DNA of 64,000 nt from Hymenobacter sp. YC55 (GTDB taxonomy: Bacteria; Bacteroidota; Bacteroidia; Cytophagales; Hymenobacteraceae): the NCBI RefSeq assembly GCF_029433095.1, contig NZ_JARNTX010000005.1, forward strand, positions 1 through 64,000, given 5' to 3'. The position numbers and the translations under genes are program-made. Each line of letters opens with the position of its first letter. The stretch's first letter is position 1. Under the pieces are notes generated by a model, which worked only from the letters and a program-made list of their open reading frames with translations, did not search any database and was not told the origin of the DNA. Positions 53,350 to 62,740 of the stretch are shown in pieces.

Positions 53350-56300
53350 ATGTCTTTGCCTTCCGCCGCTACTCCTTCTGTTTGCTGCTACTGCGGCGTG
53401 GGCTGCGGGGTGCTAGTCAAGCCGGAAAAAAACGGCGACGTATCGGTAGTCGGCAACCCCGATTATCCGGTCAACCGCGGCGCATTGTGCAGCAAGGGCC
53501 TCAACCTACAATACACCGTCAACGACCGCAGCGACCGGCTACTGTACCCGCAGATGCGCTACAGCAAAAGCCGCCCGTTGCAGCAGGTAAGCTGGGACGA
53601 TGCCCTGGCGCGCACGGCCGCCGTGTTCAAAACTTTCATCCAGCAGTATGGTCCTGATTCGGTGGCTTTCTACGCCTCCGGACAATGCCTGACCGAAGAG
53701 TACTACGTGCTCAATAAGTTGATGAAAGGCTTTATCGGCAGCAACAACCTCGACACCAATTCGCGCCTGTGCATGAGCAGCGCGGTGGTCGGCTACAAGA
53801 TGGCCTTGGGCGAGGACAGCGTTCCGGTGTGCTACGACGACATCGAACTGGCCGATTGTCTGCTGGTAACCGGGGCCAACCCGGCTTGGTGTCACCCCAT
53901 TTTGTGGCGGCGCGTGGAGGCCCACAAAGCTGCCAACCCGACTACCAAAATCATTGTAGTGGACCCCCGCGTGACGGACACCTGCGCACTGGCCGATGTA
54001 CACCTGCAACTGATACCTGGCACCGATGTAGTGCTGAACCAAGCCCTGGCGCGGGCCCTAATCGAAAACGGCGACATCGACTTAGCTTTCATTGAACAGC
54101 ATGCTGAAGGGTTCGAGGAATACCAGCGCCTCGTGTTCGAGCGCACCGTCGCCGAGTCGGCGCAAGTATGCGGAGTGGCCGAGGCCGATATCCGGTTGGC
54201 GGCCCGCTACATCGGGGCGGCGCAGGGCTTCCTGTCAATGTGGACGATGGGCCTGAATCAGAGCGTGGTGGGTGTCGATAAGAACTTGAGCTTGCTTAAT
54301 CTGCACCTCATCACCGGGCAAATTGGCAAGCCCGGTGCGGGCCCACTTTCCCTCACGGGGCAACCCAACGCCATGGGCGGGCGCGAAGTGGGAGGCCTAT
54401 CGAACCTACTGCCGGCCCACCGCAACCTGGCCAATCCCGCGCACCGGACCGAGGTGCAGCAGTTCTGGGGCAGTGGCCCCCTGGCCGATAAGCCTGGGTA
54501 CACGGCCACCGAGATGTTTGAAGCGCTGGAAAACGGCCGCCTCAAAGCCATTTGGATCGTCTGCACCAATCCGCTGACCAGTTTGCCCAACGTGCGGCAG
54601 GCTGAAGCGGCGCTGGCCAAAGCCAAGTTCGTTGTGGTGCAGGACATCAGCAACAAGCCCGAAACCCTAGCCTACGCCGACGTGGTGCTACCCGCTGCAG
54701 CCTGGGCTGAGAAGGAAGGCACTATGACCAACTCCGAGCGGCGCATCAGCTACTTGCCCAAAGTGGTAGCCGCCCCCGGCCAGGCGCTGCCCGACGCCGA
54801 AATCATCTGCCGCTTCGCCCGGGCCATGGGTTTTGCGGGCTTCGACTTTCCAAACACCGAGGCCATTTACCTAGAGCACACCCGCTTGACGGCCGGCACC
54901 ACGCTTGATATTTCCGGACTCAACTACCGCACTCTGCGCGAGCGGGGTTCGGTGCAGTGGCCCTACCGCGCCGGAAAAGCCACGCCCGATACCGCCCGCC
55001 TCTTCACCGATCAGCAATTCTACACGCCTTCGGGCCGTGCCATGATTCACCCGGTGCCGGCGGTGTTCCGCAGCGAAGCCCCCGACGATACCTATCCGTT
55101 CATTCTAACCACCGGCCGCATCCGTGACCAGTGGCACACGATGACCAAGACCGGTAAAGTCAGCAAGCTCAAACAGCACACTCCGCAGGCTTTCCTGGAA
55201 CTGCACCCGCAGGATGCCACCGCCCTGGAAATAGAGGAGGGCGACTTAGTGACAGTGCAGTCGCGGCGGGGTAGCGTGCGGGTAGCGGCCCGCCTGACGG
55301 CTAACATCCGGCCGGGGGTGGTGTTTTTGCCCATGCATTGGGGCAAGATGTTGGGCTCGGACCTGCACCGGGCCAACAACGTGACGTCGGGTGCGGTGGA
55401 CCCTGTTTCCAAAGAGCCTGATTTCAAGTTTTGCGCGGTGCAGCTGGAAAAGTACCGCAAGCCCAAGCAGCGCATTGTGGTGGTGGGCGCCGGGGCCGGG
55501 GCTTACGGTTTCGTGAAATCGTACCGGGAGCTGAATCAGGACGATGACATCACCATCTTCAGCAAGGAAGACTTCCCATTCTACAACCGGGTGATGCTGC
55601 CCGACTACATCAGTGGCCACCAGGAGTGGGCGCAGCTAGTGAAAATGCGGGACGAGGAAGAGCCCGCCTACAACATCAGCTTGCGGCGGGGCGTGAGCGT
55701 GGAGCACGTGAACCGAGCCGAAAAGTACGTAGTGGACTCGCGCGGCCAGCGCACTCCCTACGACGTACTGCTACTGGCCACTGGCAGCCGCGCGGCCGTG
55801 CCCCGCAACGTGCCTGCGCTGCCCGGCATCTTCACCATGCGCAGCCGCACCGACGCCGACGACTTCAAGCGCCACCTGCCCGCGCAGGCCCACGTCGTGA
55901 TTGTGGGCGGGGGGTTGCTTGGGCTGGAAATGGCCGCTTCCCTGCGCGAAGTAGGCACCAAAGTGTCCATCATCCAGCGCATTTCCCGCTTCCTTGACCG
56001 CCAACTCGACCCTTTAGGCAGCCAGCTATTGCAGGAGGAAATGCTCGACCAAGGCTGCGACTTATACTTCAACGACGAAGTCGAACTCTACTACGGCCGC
56101 TCCCGGCTCACGGGCGTGGGCTTGAAAAGCGGCCGACGCCTGGAGTGCGACGCTCTGATTCTGGCCATCGGGACGGTGCCCAACCTAGAGCTAGCCCGTG
56201 AGTGCGGCCTGGAGTGTCGGCGGGGCGTGGTGGTGAACGAGCGGCTGCAAACCAGCGACCCGAGCGTGTACGCCCTCGGCGAGATTGCCGAATTTCAGGG

Positions 56301-56862
56301 CGTGCTCTATGGCATTACGGCCGCGGCCGAGCAGCAAGCCGCCGTAGTGGCTCGCTCCCTGAGCGGCGACGTAGGCAGCTGCTACCGCGGCAGCACGTTT
56401 ATGAACATCATTAAAATTCATGGCTTCGACTTGTGCAGCATCGGCCTGCCCGAATGCCCAAATCCAATTGATTACGAGGAAATTGTGTTTATCGACAAGG
56501 CGCAACGCTACTACAAGAAGTGCATCATCCATCAGGACCGACTAGTAGGCGCCATCCTGATCGGCGACAAAAGTGAGTTCCAGGAATTTCGTGAGCTGAT
56601 AGCCAACAAGACGGAGCTCAGCGACAAGCGCCTGCAACTACTGCGCAGCGGCCGGCCTGCCGTGCCCGTGCTCGGCAAACTGGTGTGCAGCTGCAACAGC
56701 GTAGGCTCCGACAACTTGCGCCAGGCCATAGCCGCCGGCTGCGACACGCTCAAGCAACTTTGCGCCACCACCGGCGCTGGCACTGGCTGCGGCTCATGCC
56801 GGCCCGAAGTCCAACAAATCCTAGCAACCGAAATGGCCGTGCTTGCCCCCGCCGATAACTAA
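53350..56862 (+). CDS. Assimilatory nitrate reductase fused to NADH:flavin reductase and BFD modules
   Basis: A 1170-residue fusion. Residues 1-65 hold the 4Fe-4S motif (CCYCGVGCG ... ALCSKG); the molybdopterin domain has the Mo ligand Cys141 in SRLCMSSAVVGYK; the molybdopterin-binding C-domain ends near 700. From about 708 an FAD/NAD module begins (QRIVVVGAGAGAYGFV; second motif HVVIVGGGLLGLEMA), and at 1110-1160 a BFD [2Fe-2S] domain (LVCSCNSVGSDN, GAGTGCGSCRPE). In Klebsiella these activities are divided between NasA and NasC. This form would take electrons from NADH directly to nitrate in one chain. I prefer the ATG at 53350 over the GTG at 53311, which touches the previous stop. Confidence 0.93.
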   Translation: MSLPSAATPSVCCYCGVGCGVLVKPEKNGDVSVVGNPDYPVNRGALCSKGLNLQYTVNDRSDRLLYPQMRYSKSRPLQQVSWDDALARTAAVFKTFIQQYGPDSVAFYASGQCLTEEYYVLNKLMKGFIGSNNLDTNSRLCMSSAVVGYKMALGEDSVPVCYDDIELADCLLVTGANPAWCHPILWRRVEAHKAANPTTKIIVVDPRVTDTCALADVHLQLIPGTDVVLNQALARALIENGDIDLAFIEQHAEGFEEYQRLVFERTVAESAQVCGVAEADIRLAARYIGAAQGFLSMWTMGLNQSVVGVDKNLSLLNLHLITGQIGKPGAGPLSLTGQPNAMGGREVGGLSNLLPAHRNLANPAHRTEVQQFWGSGPLADKPGYTATEMFEALENGRLKAIWIVCTNPLTSLPNVRQAEAALAKAKFVVVQDISNKPETLAYADVVLPAAAWAEKEGTMTNSERRISYLPKVVAAPGQALPDAEIICRFARAMGFAGFDFPNTEAIYLEHTRLTAGTTLDISGLNYRTLRERGSVQWPYRAGKATPDTARLFTDQQFYTPSGRAMIHPVPAVFRSEAPDDTYPFILTTGRIRDQWHTMTKTGKVSKLKQHTPQAFLELHPQDATALEIEEGDLVTVQSRRGSVRVAARLTANIRPGVVFLPMHWGKMLGSDLHRANNVTSGAVDPVSKEPDFKFCAVQLEKYRKPKQRIVVVGAGAGAYGFVKSYRELNQDDDITIFSKEDFPFYNRVMLPDYISGHQEWAQLVKMRDEEEPAYNISLRRGVSVEHVNRAEKYVVDSRGQRTPYDVLLLATGSRAAVPRNVPALPGIFTMRSRTDADDFKRHLPAQAHVVIVGGGLLGLEMAASLREVGTKVSIIQRISRFLDRQLDPLGSQLLQEEMLDQGCDLYFNDEVELYYGRSRLTGVGLKSGRRLECDALILAIGTVPNLELARECGLECRRGVVVNERLQTSDPSVYALGEIAEFQGVLYGITAAAEQQAAVVARSLSGDVGSCYRGSTFMNIIKIHGFDLCSIGLPECPNPIDYEEIVFIDKAQRYYKKCIIHQDRLVGAILIGDKSEFQEFRELIANKTELSDKRLQLLRSGRPAVPVLGKLVCSCNSVGSDNLRQAIAAGCDTLKQLCATTGAGTGCGSCRPEVQQILATEMAVLAPADN

Positions 56863-56894
56863 TACGCCCCTCCGGCAGCCGCTACTTCCGCCTG

Positions 56895-58388
56895 ATGCTT
56901 ATGCAGTCCACTGATTCCTCGCTTTCCATTATCGCCGTAAACTTGCCGGGGGGCATAGTGCCGGCCGGGGACTTACTGGCTGTGCTGACCGCCGCCGAAG
57001 CCGCCGGAATCGAGCAGGTGCAGCTTGGACACCGGCAGCAGCTGTTGCTGGCCGTGGAGAAGCCGCGGCGCAAGGCGTTGCTACTGGCGCTGACAGCCGC
57101 TGGCGTTCTGGTCGAACCCGAACCTGAGCTGCATCCCAACATTGTGAGCTCCTACGTGGGCGAGGACGTTTTCTACAACGCTACCTGGCTGCGCGAGGGC
57201 GTTTACAAGGACATTTTGGACTTGTTTGATTACCGGCCCCGCCTGAAAATCAACTTGGTGGATAGCCGCCAGACTTTCGTGCCGCTTTTCACCGGCCACC
57301 TCAACTTCATTGCCGCCGACACCAGCAACTACTGGCACTTGTACGTGCGCTTTCCTCGCACGGGACAGCTCTACGCTTGGCCGCATTTGGTGTACTCCGA
57401 AGACGTGCCCGTGATAAGCGCGGCCGTAGAACGGGTGTTGCTTGCTCAGCCAACCCAATTCGCTAATCTGTCTGTTGCCGGAGAGCAACTACATGCGCAA
57501 GTGAGTGCCGTGCAGCCGCTGGGGCAACGCCTCGTGGCCGGACCGTTGGCACTGCCAGCTTTCATGCTGCCGTATTACGAAGGCTTCAATCGCAGTGGGC
57601 AGCAGCTATGGCTCGGCATTTACCGGCGCAACGAGTTGTTTACGGTAGCCTTCCTGCAGGATTTGTGCCGGGTGTGTTTGCAGACGCGCGTGGGCCAGCT
57701 CTGCACGACACCCTGGAAATCGTTGATCGTGAAGGGTATTGCGCCCGCCGACCGGGCTCTGTGGGATGCCGTGCTTTGCCGCCACCGTGTGAACGTGCGG
57801 CACGCGGCCAACGAGCTGAACTGGCAAGTGGAAGACAACTGCCCGGCTGGGCTGGCCCTCAAGCACGAGTTGGTTCGCTACCTCAACGACGAGGATGTGC
57901 GCACCTACCAGCTGTGCTTTGCCATCAAGACGCAGCCCCAAACTGGGCTCTTCGGCTCTATCATCATTCGTACGCAGCCAGGTCGCGCCACCGAGCAGTA
58001 CGAAATCCTGCACACCCGCGACTTCAATCCCAATTCTCGTGACTTTGTGCTGTTTCGCCAGCACGTGCGCCGCGACCGGCTAGGCTGGTATCTGGCCGAG
58101 CTATGTCACCTTTTTTACGAGCAAGTAGGCGCTGCCCCTGAAGAACTAGCCAGCGAAAACCCTACGGCAGCTATCGACCAAATAGCGGTACCACCTGCCT
58201 TATTGCCACGCTGCCGCCGGTGTTTCACCGTGTACGACGTAGCCTACGGCGACCCCGAGCAGGGAGTAGCACCCGGCACGCCTTGGAACGCGCTGCCTAA
58301 CTATCAGTGCCCGACTTGCGAAGCCCCTGCCACAGATTTCGAGCTGTGGGAAGAACCGACAGCAGTGGGGATCATAAATTCAAACTAA
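56895..58388 (+). CDS. Rubredoxin-tailed protein with a siroheme-reductase-like body lacking haem ligands
   Basis: A 497-residue protein. The C-terminus is a rubredoxin with Cys440, Cys443 (PRCRRCFTVYD) and Cys472, Cys475 (YQCPTCEAP), an iron-sulfur-free one-iron electron carrier. The rest resembles a nitrite/sulfite reductase: two ferredoxin-like half domains (IEQVQLGHRQQLLLAV and GQLCTTPWKSLIVKGI) and NIVSSYVGEDVFYN where active enzymes have Cys. The region LVDSRQTFVPLFTGHLNFIA also lacks the second Cys pair. It is probably not a reductase but a docking or electron-transfer protein for the nitrate/nitrite enzymes. It lies 32 bp after the nitrate reductase stop. The reductase-like reading is mine and unproven. 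The start could be 56901. Confidence 0.8.
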   Translation: MLMQSTDSSLSIIAVNLPGGIVPAGDLLAVLTAAEAAGIEQVQLGHRQQLLLAVEKPRRKALLLALTAAGVLVEPEPELHPNIVSSYVGEDVFYNATWLREGVYKDILDLFDYRPRLKINLVDSRQTFVPLFTGHLNFIAADTSNYWHLYVRFPRTGQLYAWPHLVYSEDVPVISAAVERVLLAQPTQFANLSVAGEQLHAQVSAVQPLGQRLVAGPLALPAFMLPYYEGFNRSGQQLWLGIYRRNELFTVAFLQDLCRVCLQTRVGQLCTTPWKSLIVKGIAPADRALWDAVLCRHRVNVRHAANELNWQVEDNCPAGLALKHELVRYLNDEDVRTYQLCFAIKTQPQTGLFGSIIIRTQPGRATEQYEILHTRDFNPNSRDFVLFRQHVRRDRLGWYLAELCHLFYEQVGAAPEELASENPTAAIDQIAVPPALLPRCRRCFTVYDVAYGDPEQGVAPGTPWNALPNYQCPTCEAPATDFELWEEPTAVGIINSN

Positions 58389-58413
58389 AGCATTTTGCTG
58401 ATTACCCTATAGT

Positions 58414-59202
58414 ATGGCGGAAATTGTGCCCGAGTTGTATGTGGTAGGGGCGGGGCCCGGTGACCCAGAGCTACTCACCCTCAAAGCTTACAAGGTGCTG
58501 CAAACCGCAGCTGTAATTCTTTACGACAACTTGGCCAATCAGGAGCTGCTGGCCTTGGCCCCGGCGGCTTGCGAATGTATTTACGTGGGCAAAAAACCCT
58601 ATGGAGAGTACACGCCTCAAGAAACCATTCATGAGCTAATTCTGGAGAAAGCGCTGACCTGTGGCCGGGTGGTGCGCCTGAAAGGAGGGGACCCATTTGT
58701 TTTCGGGCGCGGCTTCGAGGAAGTGCTGTTTGCCCGGGCTCATGGCATTGCTACGCATTACATCCCCGGCATTTCCAGCATGCAGGCCCTTGGCTACGAA
58801 GACATTCCGCTCACACACCGCGTTGTCAGCGAAGGCGTCTGGATGCTGACAGGCACCAAGAAGGACGGTTCCCTGTCGGCGGACCTGCGGCTGGCTATGC
58901 AAAGCAACTCCACCGTAGTGATATACATGGGGTTAACCAAGGCTGCGGAAATTACCGCTACGTATTGCGAAATGGGCCGCGGCGACACGCCCGCCGCCAT
59001 CGTGCAGCACGTCTCCTTACCTCACCGCAAACTGGCGGTAGGGCCGGTCAGGCAATTGCCTACGCTGGTTGCAAGCAGTGGCATCACCTACCCGGCCCTG
59101 ATTGTTATTGGTGGGGTCGTGGCTTTGGGGCACGACCTTACGGCCGGCGACAAGCTGGCTAGGCTAGAGCCTTTGCTAGCAGAGCTTGGGCAGCGTCGGT
59201 GA
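58414..59202 (+). CDS. cobA: Uroporphyrinogen-III C-methyltransferase
   Basis: A 262-residue SAM-dependent methyltransferase making precorrin-2, the siroheme precursor. The motifs are VGAGPGDPELLTLKA, VRLKGGDPFVFGRG and PGISSMQALGYEDIPLTHR. Siroheme is the cofactor of NirB in the same cluster. It lacks the dehydrogenase/ferrochelatase part of CysG, which must be encoded elsewhere. Its last 44 bp overlap the 3' end of the DUF4202 gene on the other strand. Confidence 0.95.
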   Translation: MAEIVPELYVVGAGPGDPELLTLKAYKVLQTAAVILYDNLANQELLALAPAACECIYVGKKPYGEYTPQETIHELILEKALTCGRVVRLKGGDPFVFGRGFEEVLFARAHGIATHYIPGISSMQALGYEDIPLTHRVVSEGVWMLTGTKKDGSLSADLRLAMQSNSTVVIYMGLTKAAEITATYCEMGRGDTPAAIVQHVSLPHRKLAVGPVRQLPTLVASSGITYPALIVIGGVVALGHDLTAGDKLARLEPLLAELGQRR

Positions 59203-59752
59203 AAGGCAATTGCAAGGCAAGCTCATGGCCTCTAGTGGTCATTTTAGCCCAAGTCTTCTGCACTATGTCTATGACTTTCTCTTCGGGGTGCTGGCGGGCA
59301 AAATCCACGAAATAGTATTCCAGAAACACCAGGCAGATAACGTCTTCCAATAATTGCATATCAGGGTCCCGCGTGAGCTGCTGCTTCTGCAGTAAGGCCT
59401 GAACGCGCGTAATGGTGGCTTCGTCGTAGCCGACTTCAGCTAATAGCTGTCCGGCTATTTCCGCGTGGTATTTTTTGAGTGTATTACGCCATTTATGGTA
59501 GCCAACCCGGTCCATGGGAAAATCTTGGCGCGGGATGGTCCAGCGGCGAATATGCTGGCAACGGGCGGCTAAATGCACGGCCTCGGGAGCCTCGGGAGCT
59601 ACGCGGGTTAGGCAGGCACTCATTCGGTGGCCGTATAACAACTCCTTAGGCCAGAGGTGGCCTTCAGCATCTGCTTCCTGATTGGGGTCTTCGGCGTTAG
59701 CCGCATCAAACTTTTCGAGAGCTGCTTGAAAGCGGGGAAAGGGTGAGTTCAT
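59159..59752 (-). CDS. DUF4202 family protein
   Basis: A 197-residue soluble protein starting MNSPFPRFQAALEKFDAANA. Blocks GHLWPKELLYGHRMSACL, HLAARCQHIRRW, YHKWRNTLKKYHA and DPDMQLLEDVICLVFLEYYF are typical of DUF4202; the many His, Asp and Glu residues suggest an HD-like metal-dependent helical enzyme. Function unknown. The position beside nitrogen assimilation genes may point to a role in it. It converges on cobA with a 44 bp tail overlap. Confidence 0.87.
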   Translation of the reverse strand: MNSPFPRFQAALEKFDAANAEDPNQEADAEGHLWPKELLYGHRMSACLTRVAPEAPEAVHLAARCQHIRRWTIPRQDFPMDRVGYHKWRNTLKKYHAEIAGQLLAEVGYDEATITRVQALLQKQQLTRDPDMQLLEDVICLVFLEYYFVDFARQHPEEKVIDIVQKTWAKMTTRGHELALQLPFTDAAQALLAKALA

Positions 59753-60059
59753 AGAGGTAGCGGACAACACCAGTTTTCAACAGAAGTCTACTTTATCGTT
59801 GGCTGATGGCTTCAGCAGACAAGCCAAGGTAGTCAGCAAACAGCCGGTAGTTGCAAAGCAAGGCTGCTGAACCTAATAAGATGTATCTGATCTATACCTT
59901 TTTAACTGACTTTCAGCTAGATTGGTATCTCGAAGTATACCGGTATACTTAGGTAAACTGCTAGACAAAGTAAACCAACCGAGCGGCATATTTGCTAACA
60001 GCAAACAGCCGCTAACGGGCTGACTATAAAAGTTCTCTTTTAACCCAACTCCCCATTTT
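59753..60059. other. Divergent intergenic region
   Basis: About 300 bp between DUF4202 (minus) and DoxX (plus). A small repeat GTATACCGGTATAC lies at 59935-59948, a perfect palindrome that could be a regulator site. No gene or terminator is seen. Confidence 0.45.
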
Positions 60060-60428
60060 ATGTCTTCTTCCACGCGCAACATCATTGCCTGGGTCCTGCA
60101 AGGTTTAGTTGGCCTCGCTTTCATTGGTTTCGGCATCAAGAAACTAACCGACCTACCCGGTACGGTAGGTATGTTTAGCAGCATCGGCTTGCCCGGTGCC
60201 CTGGCCTACGTCATCAGCGTGGCAGAATTGCTAGGCGGTATCGGCCTGCTGATACCGCGCTTTACCCGTTTGGCTGCCATCGGCTTGGTAATCATTATGA
60301 TAGGCGCCGTCGTGATACATGCTACTGTTATTCCTGGCGGCATAGCCAATGGGGTACCCGCATTGGTTTTGCTTGCGCTGCTGCTGGTGATTCTGTGGTT
60401 GCGTCGGCCGGTTGCGGCAACCGCTTAG
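60060..60428 (+). CDS. DoxX family membrane protein
   Basis: A 122-residue, four-helix membrane protein. GLAFIGFGIKKLTDLPGTVG and VAELLGGIGLLIPRFTRLA are typical of the DoxX/DoxX-like family. Family roles are poorly known, in part linked to redox balance. It stands alone, preceded by an AT-rich promoter region. Confidence 0.87.
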   Translation: MSSSTRNIIAWVLQGLVGLAFIGFGIKKLTDLPGTVGMFSSIGLPGALAYVISVAELLGGIGLLIPRFTRLAAIGLVIIMIGAVVIHATVIPGGIANGVPALVLLALLLVILWLRRPVAATA

Positions 60429-60637
60429 GAAGTCGAGTACGCCTTCCGGCTAGGCGCTAAAAGTGGTGCGAAACTGGAAGGCGTATTGGCGGGTGTTGCA
60501 GCTACCTCTAAACGCTGTAACCAGTACAGCAGGCGCACTATGGCCTGTTAGCAGCTACCTCGTGCCTGATTGGTGCTGGTCTAGTCACGTCGGCCGGATG
60601 TCGTATACTTAGGAAGTTAACCGCATTCAACTTCCTT

Positions 60638-62080
60638 ATGACACTTGCTACTCCCCGGTTGATTTCCCTCAGTGTCTGCTCGTTTCTGTTGGCTTCGGTG
60701 CTGCCAAGCCGCGCGCAGCAGTTCACGCCGCAGGTGCAACCGTTCATCAGGGTGCAGGGCCCCGGCCCCATCGCCTTAACCGATGCCAAAGTTATTGATG
60801 GGACTGGTCGGCCAGCGCAGCTCCACCAAACCGTCCTCATCGAGCAAGGGCGCATTACGCAGGTAGGAGCCACCAAAAAAGTGAAGGTGCCAGCAGGCGC
60901 GCAGGTGATTAATTGCACCGGTAAAACCCTGATTCCGGGGTTGGTGATGCTGCACGAGCATCTATACTATACAATGCCGGTGGGGGGCTATTTCAACATT
61001 GCCCAGATGCCGTATTCGTTTCCGCGGCTCTATCTGGCGGGCGGTGCTACCACCATCCGCACGGCGGGCAGCATCGAGCCGCAAACCGATTTGGCGGTGA
61101 AGCGCATGATAGAGGAAGGTAAGCTGATTGGGCCTGACATGGAAATAACGGCCCCTTACATCGAGGAGCCCGCTCTTGATATTCCGGCCCTGAACACCAT
61201 CAAAGGCCCTGAGGAAGCTGCCGCCGCCACCATCTTCTGGGCCAACAAAGGCTGCCGCTCGTTTAAAATGTACATGCACGCCACCCGCGCCGACCTGACG
61301 GCCGTGTTGCGGGAGGCTCACGCCCGCCAACTCAAGGTAACCGGACACCTTTGCGCCATCACCTACAAGGAAGCCGCCGAACTTGGCATCGACAACCTTG
61401 AACACGGCTTCATGGCCAGCTCGGACTTCGCCGCCAACAAACAGGTGGACGTTGCGGATTACCCCGCTGCTCGTAAGGGCCTGCTGGATTTGCCGGTTAA
61501 CAGTCCGCAAATTAAAAGCCTTATCAATTTACTGGTTGCCAAGCGCGTGGCCCTTACCTCCACGCTGCCGGTGTTCGAGCCCTATACGGGCCGTGAGGTA
61601 GTGCTTGGGGGCGGCCTGGAAGCGCTGATTCCGCAGTTGCAGGAAAGGGAGAATACCACTTGGCAGCAAAACCAGGGCAAGGACACGGCCAGCACTCGGC
61701 TGTTCAAGAAAGAGTTGGCCTGGGAAAAGCAATTTCACGATGCCGGTGGCCTCCTCGTAGCCGGCACCGACCCTACCGGCGCAGGCCGCACCGTGGCGGG
61801 CTACGCCAATCGGCGGCAACTTGAGTTGCTAGTCGAGGCCGGTTTTACGCCAGTGGAAGCCATCAAAATCAGCACCCTGAACGGAGCTAAGTACCTGGGC
61901 CGCGACCGAGATATTGGCTCGATTGAAGCCGGCAAGCAAGCTGACTTGGTTGTGATTGACGGAGACCCGGAGCAGAATATGGCGCAGGTGCGGAAAATGA
62001 GCTTGGTTTTCAAAAAAGGGGTAGGTTTCGATTCCGTTAAACTCTTTGAATCGATGAAGGGTAAAGTAGGCTTGAACTAG
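60638..62080 (+). CDS. Amidohydrolase, imidazolonepropionase-like, exported
   Basis: A 480-residue protein with a signal peptide ending near SRAQQF. All metal ligands look intact: HxH in VMLHEHLYY, His in VTGHLCA and DNLEHGF, and Asp in LVAGTDPTG. The C-terminal block GSIEAGKQADLVVIDGDPE is typical. It would hydrolyse a cyclic amide, dipeptide or ester outside the cytoplasm. It differs from the two amidohydrolase genes at 43-47 kb, which lack some ligands. Confidence 0.9.
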   Translation: MTLATPRLISLSVCSFLLASVLPSRAQQFTPQVQPFIRVQGPGPIALTDAKVIDGTGRPAQLHQTVLIEQGRITQVGATKKVKVPAGAQVINCTGKTLIPGLVMLHEHLYYTMPVGGYFNIAQMPYSFPRLYLAGGATTIRTAGSIEPQTDLAVKRMIEEGKLIGPDMEITAPYIEEPALDIPALNTIKGPEEAAAATIFWANKGCRSFKMYMHATRADLTAVLREAHARQLKVTGHLCAITYKEAAELGIDNLEHGFMASSDFAANKQVDVADYPAARKGLLDLPVNSPQIKSLINLLVAKRVALTSTLPVFEPYTGREVVLGGGLEALIPQLQERENTTWQQNQGKDTASTRLFKKELAWEKQFHDAGGLLVAGTDPTGAGRTVAGYANRRQLELLVEAGFTPVEAIKISTLNGAKYLGRDRDIGSIEAGKQADLVVIDGDPEQNMAQVRKMSLVFKKGVGFDSVKLFESMKGKVGLN

Positions 62081-62102
62081 TAGCTGTGCATCTAGACGCT
62101 AT

Positions 62103-62146
62103 AAAGGCAAGGTGTAGTCGTAACTAGGACCACGCCTTGCCTTTTG
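62103..62146 (+). terminator. Intrinsic terminator between convergent genes
   Basis: Stem AAAGGCAAGGTG / CGCCTTGCCTTT, 12 bp with one G-U pair, followed by a short T-run; the A-run on the left also serves the minus strand. It separates the amidohydrolase gene from the acetyltransferase gene. Confidence 0.75.
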
Positions 62147-62176
62147 CTTTCAATGCCATAAGGCAGCTGTTCGGTT

Positions 62177-62740
62177 TTACTTATCTAGTTGCCAGTCCCA
62201 TCCTACCACCACCCATTCTTGCTGTGTCGCCTGATTAAGGAAGTGGTGCAGGGGTTGAAACCCAACCCGCTCGTGGGCGCGGAGGGAACGGGCATTACGA
62301 GCCGCAATATCCGTCACGAGTAGTTGATAATGAGAGCTGTAGAAGACGCGGTGCGCCTGGTATAGTTTGTCAAAGAGGCCTAAGCCCCGGTAGCCATCGG
62401 CAACGCATATCTGGCCCATCAGGTAGTAGGAGTAGTCAGCTATCGGACGGCCACGGTAGGGCAACGTTTCGGCCATGGTAAACAATTCGTCGAGGGGCGG
62501 CACGAGGCCCCGAACGGAGGGTACGGCTACTAGCGCGTAGCCTACTAGTCGTCCGTCGGCGCGGGCTATTATACTCGGCGCCGCGGCGTGGAGCTGCTGT
62601 AGTTCGGTCAGGGTGTATTGCAGCGTAACAAACCCTTCGCGCGCCTGCACATCGGCCGGTAGATTCCCGACGAGATTTTGCTTTTGCAAATCGAGAATGT
62701 CGCGCAGGTCTTGGTCGGTTTCAGTTAGCTGAATTTGCAT
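62177..62740 (-). CDS. GNAT family N-acetyltransferase
   Basis: A 187-residue protein. The acetyl-CoA loop is visible in ICVADGYRGLGLFDKLYQ (variant of the RxxGxG/A motif), followed by LVTDIAARNARSLRAHERVGF, the usual end of the fold. Substrate unknown. It stands alone, convergent with the amidohydrolase gene. Confidence 0.9.
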   Translation of the reverse strand: MQIQLTETDQDLRDILDLQKQNLVGNLPADVQAREGFVTLQYTLTELQQLHAAAPSIIARADGRLVGYALVAVPSVRGLVPPLDELFTMAETLPYRGRPIADYSYYLMGQICVADGYRGLGLFDKLYQAHRVFYSSHYQLLVTDIAARNARSLRAHERVGFQPLHHFLNQATQQEWVVVGWDWQLDK

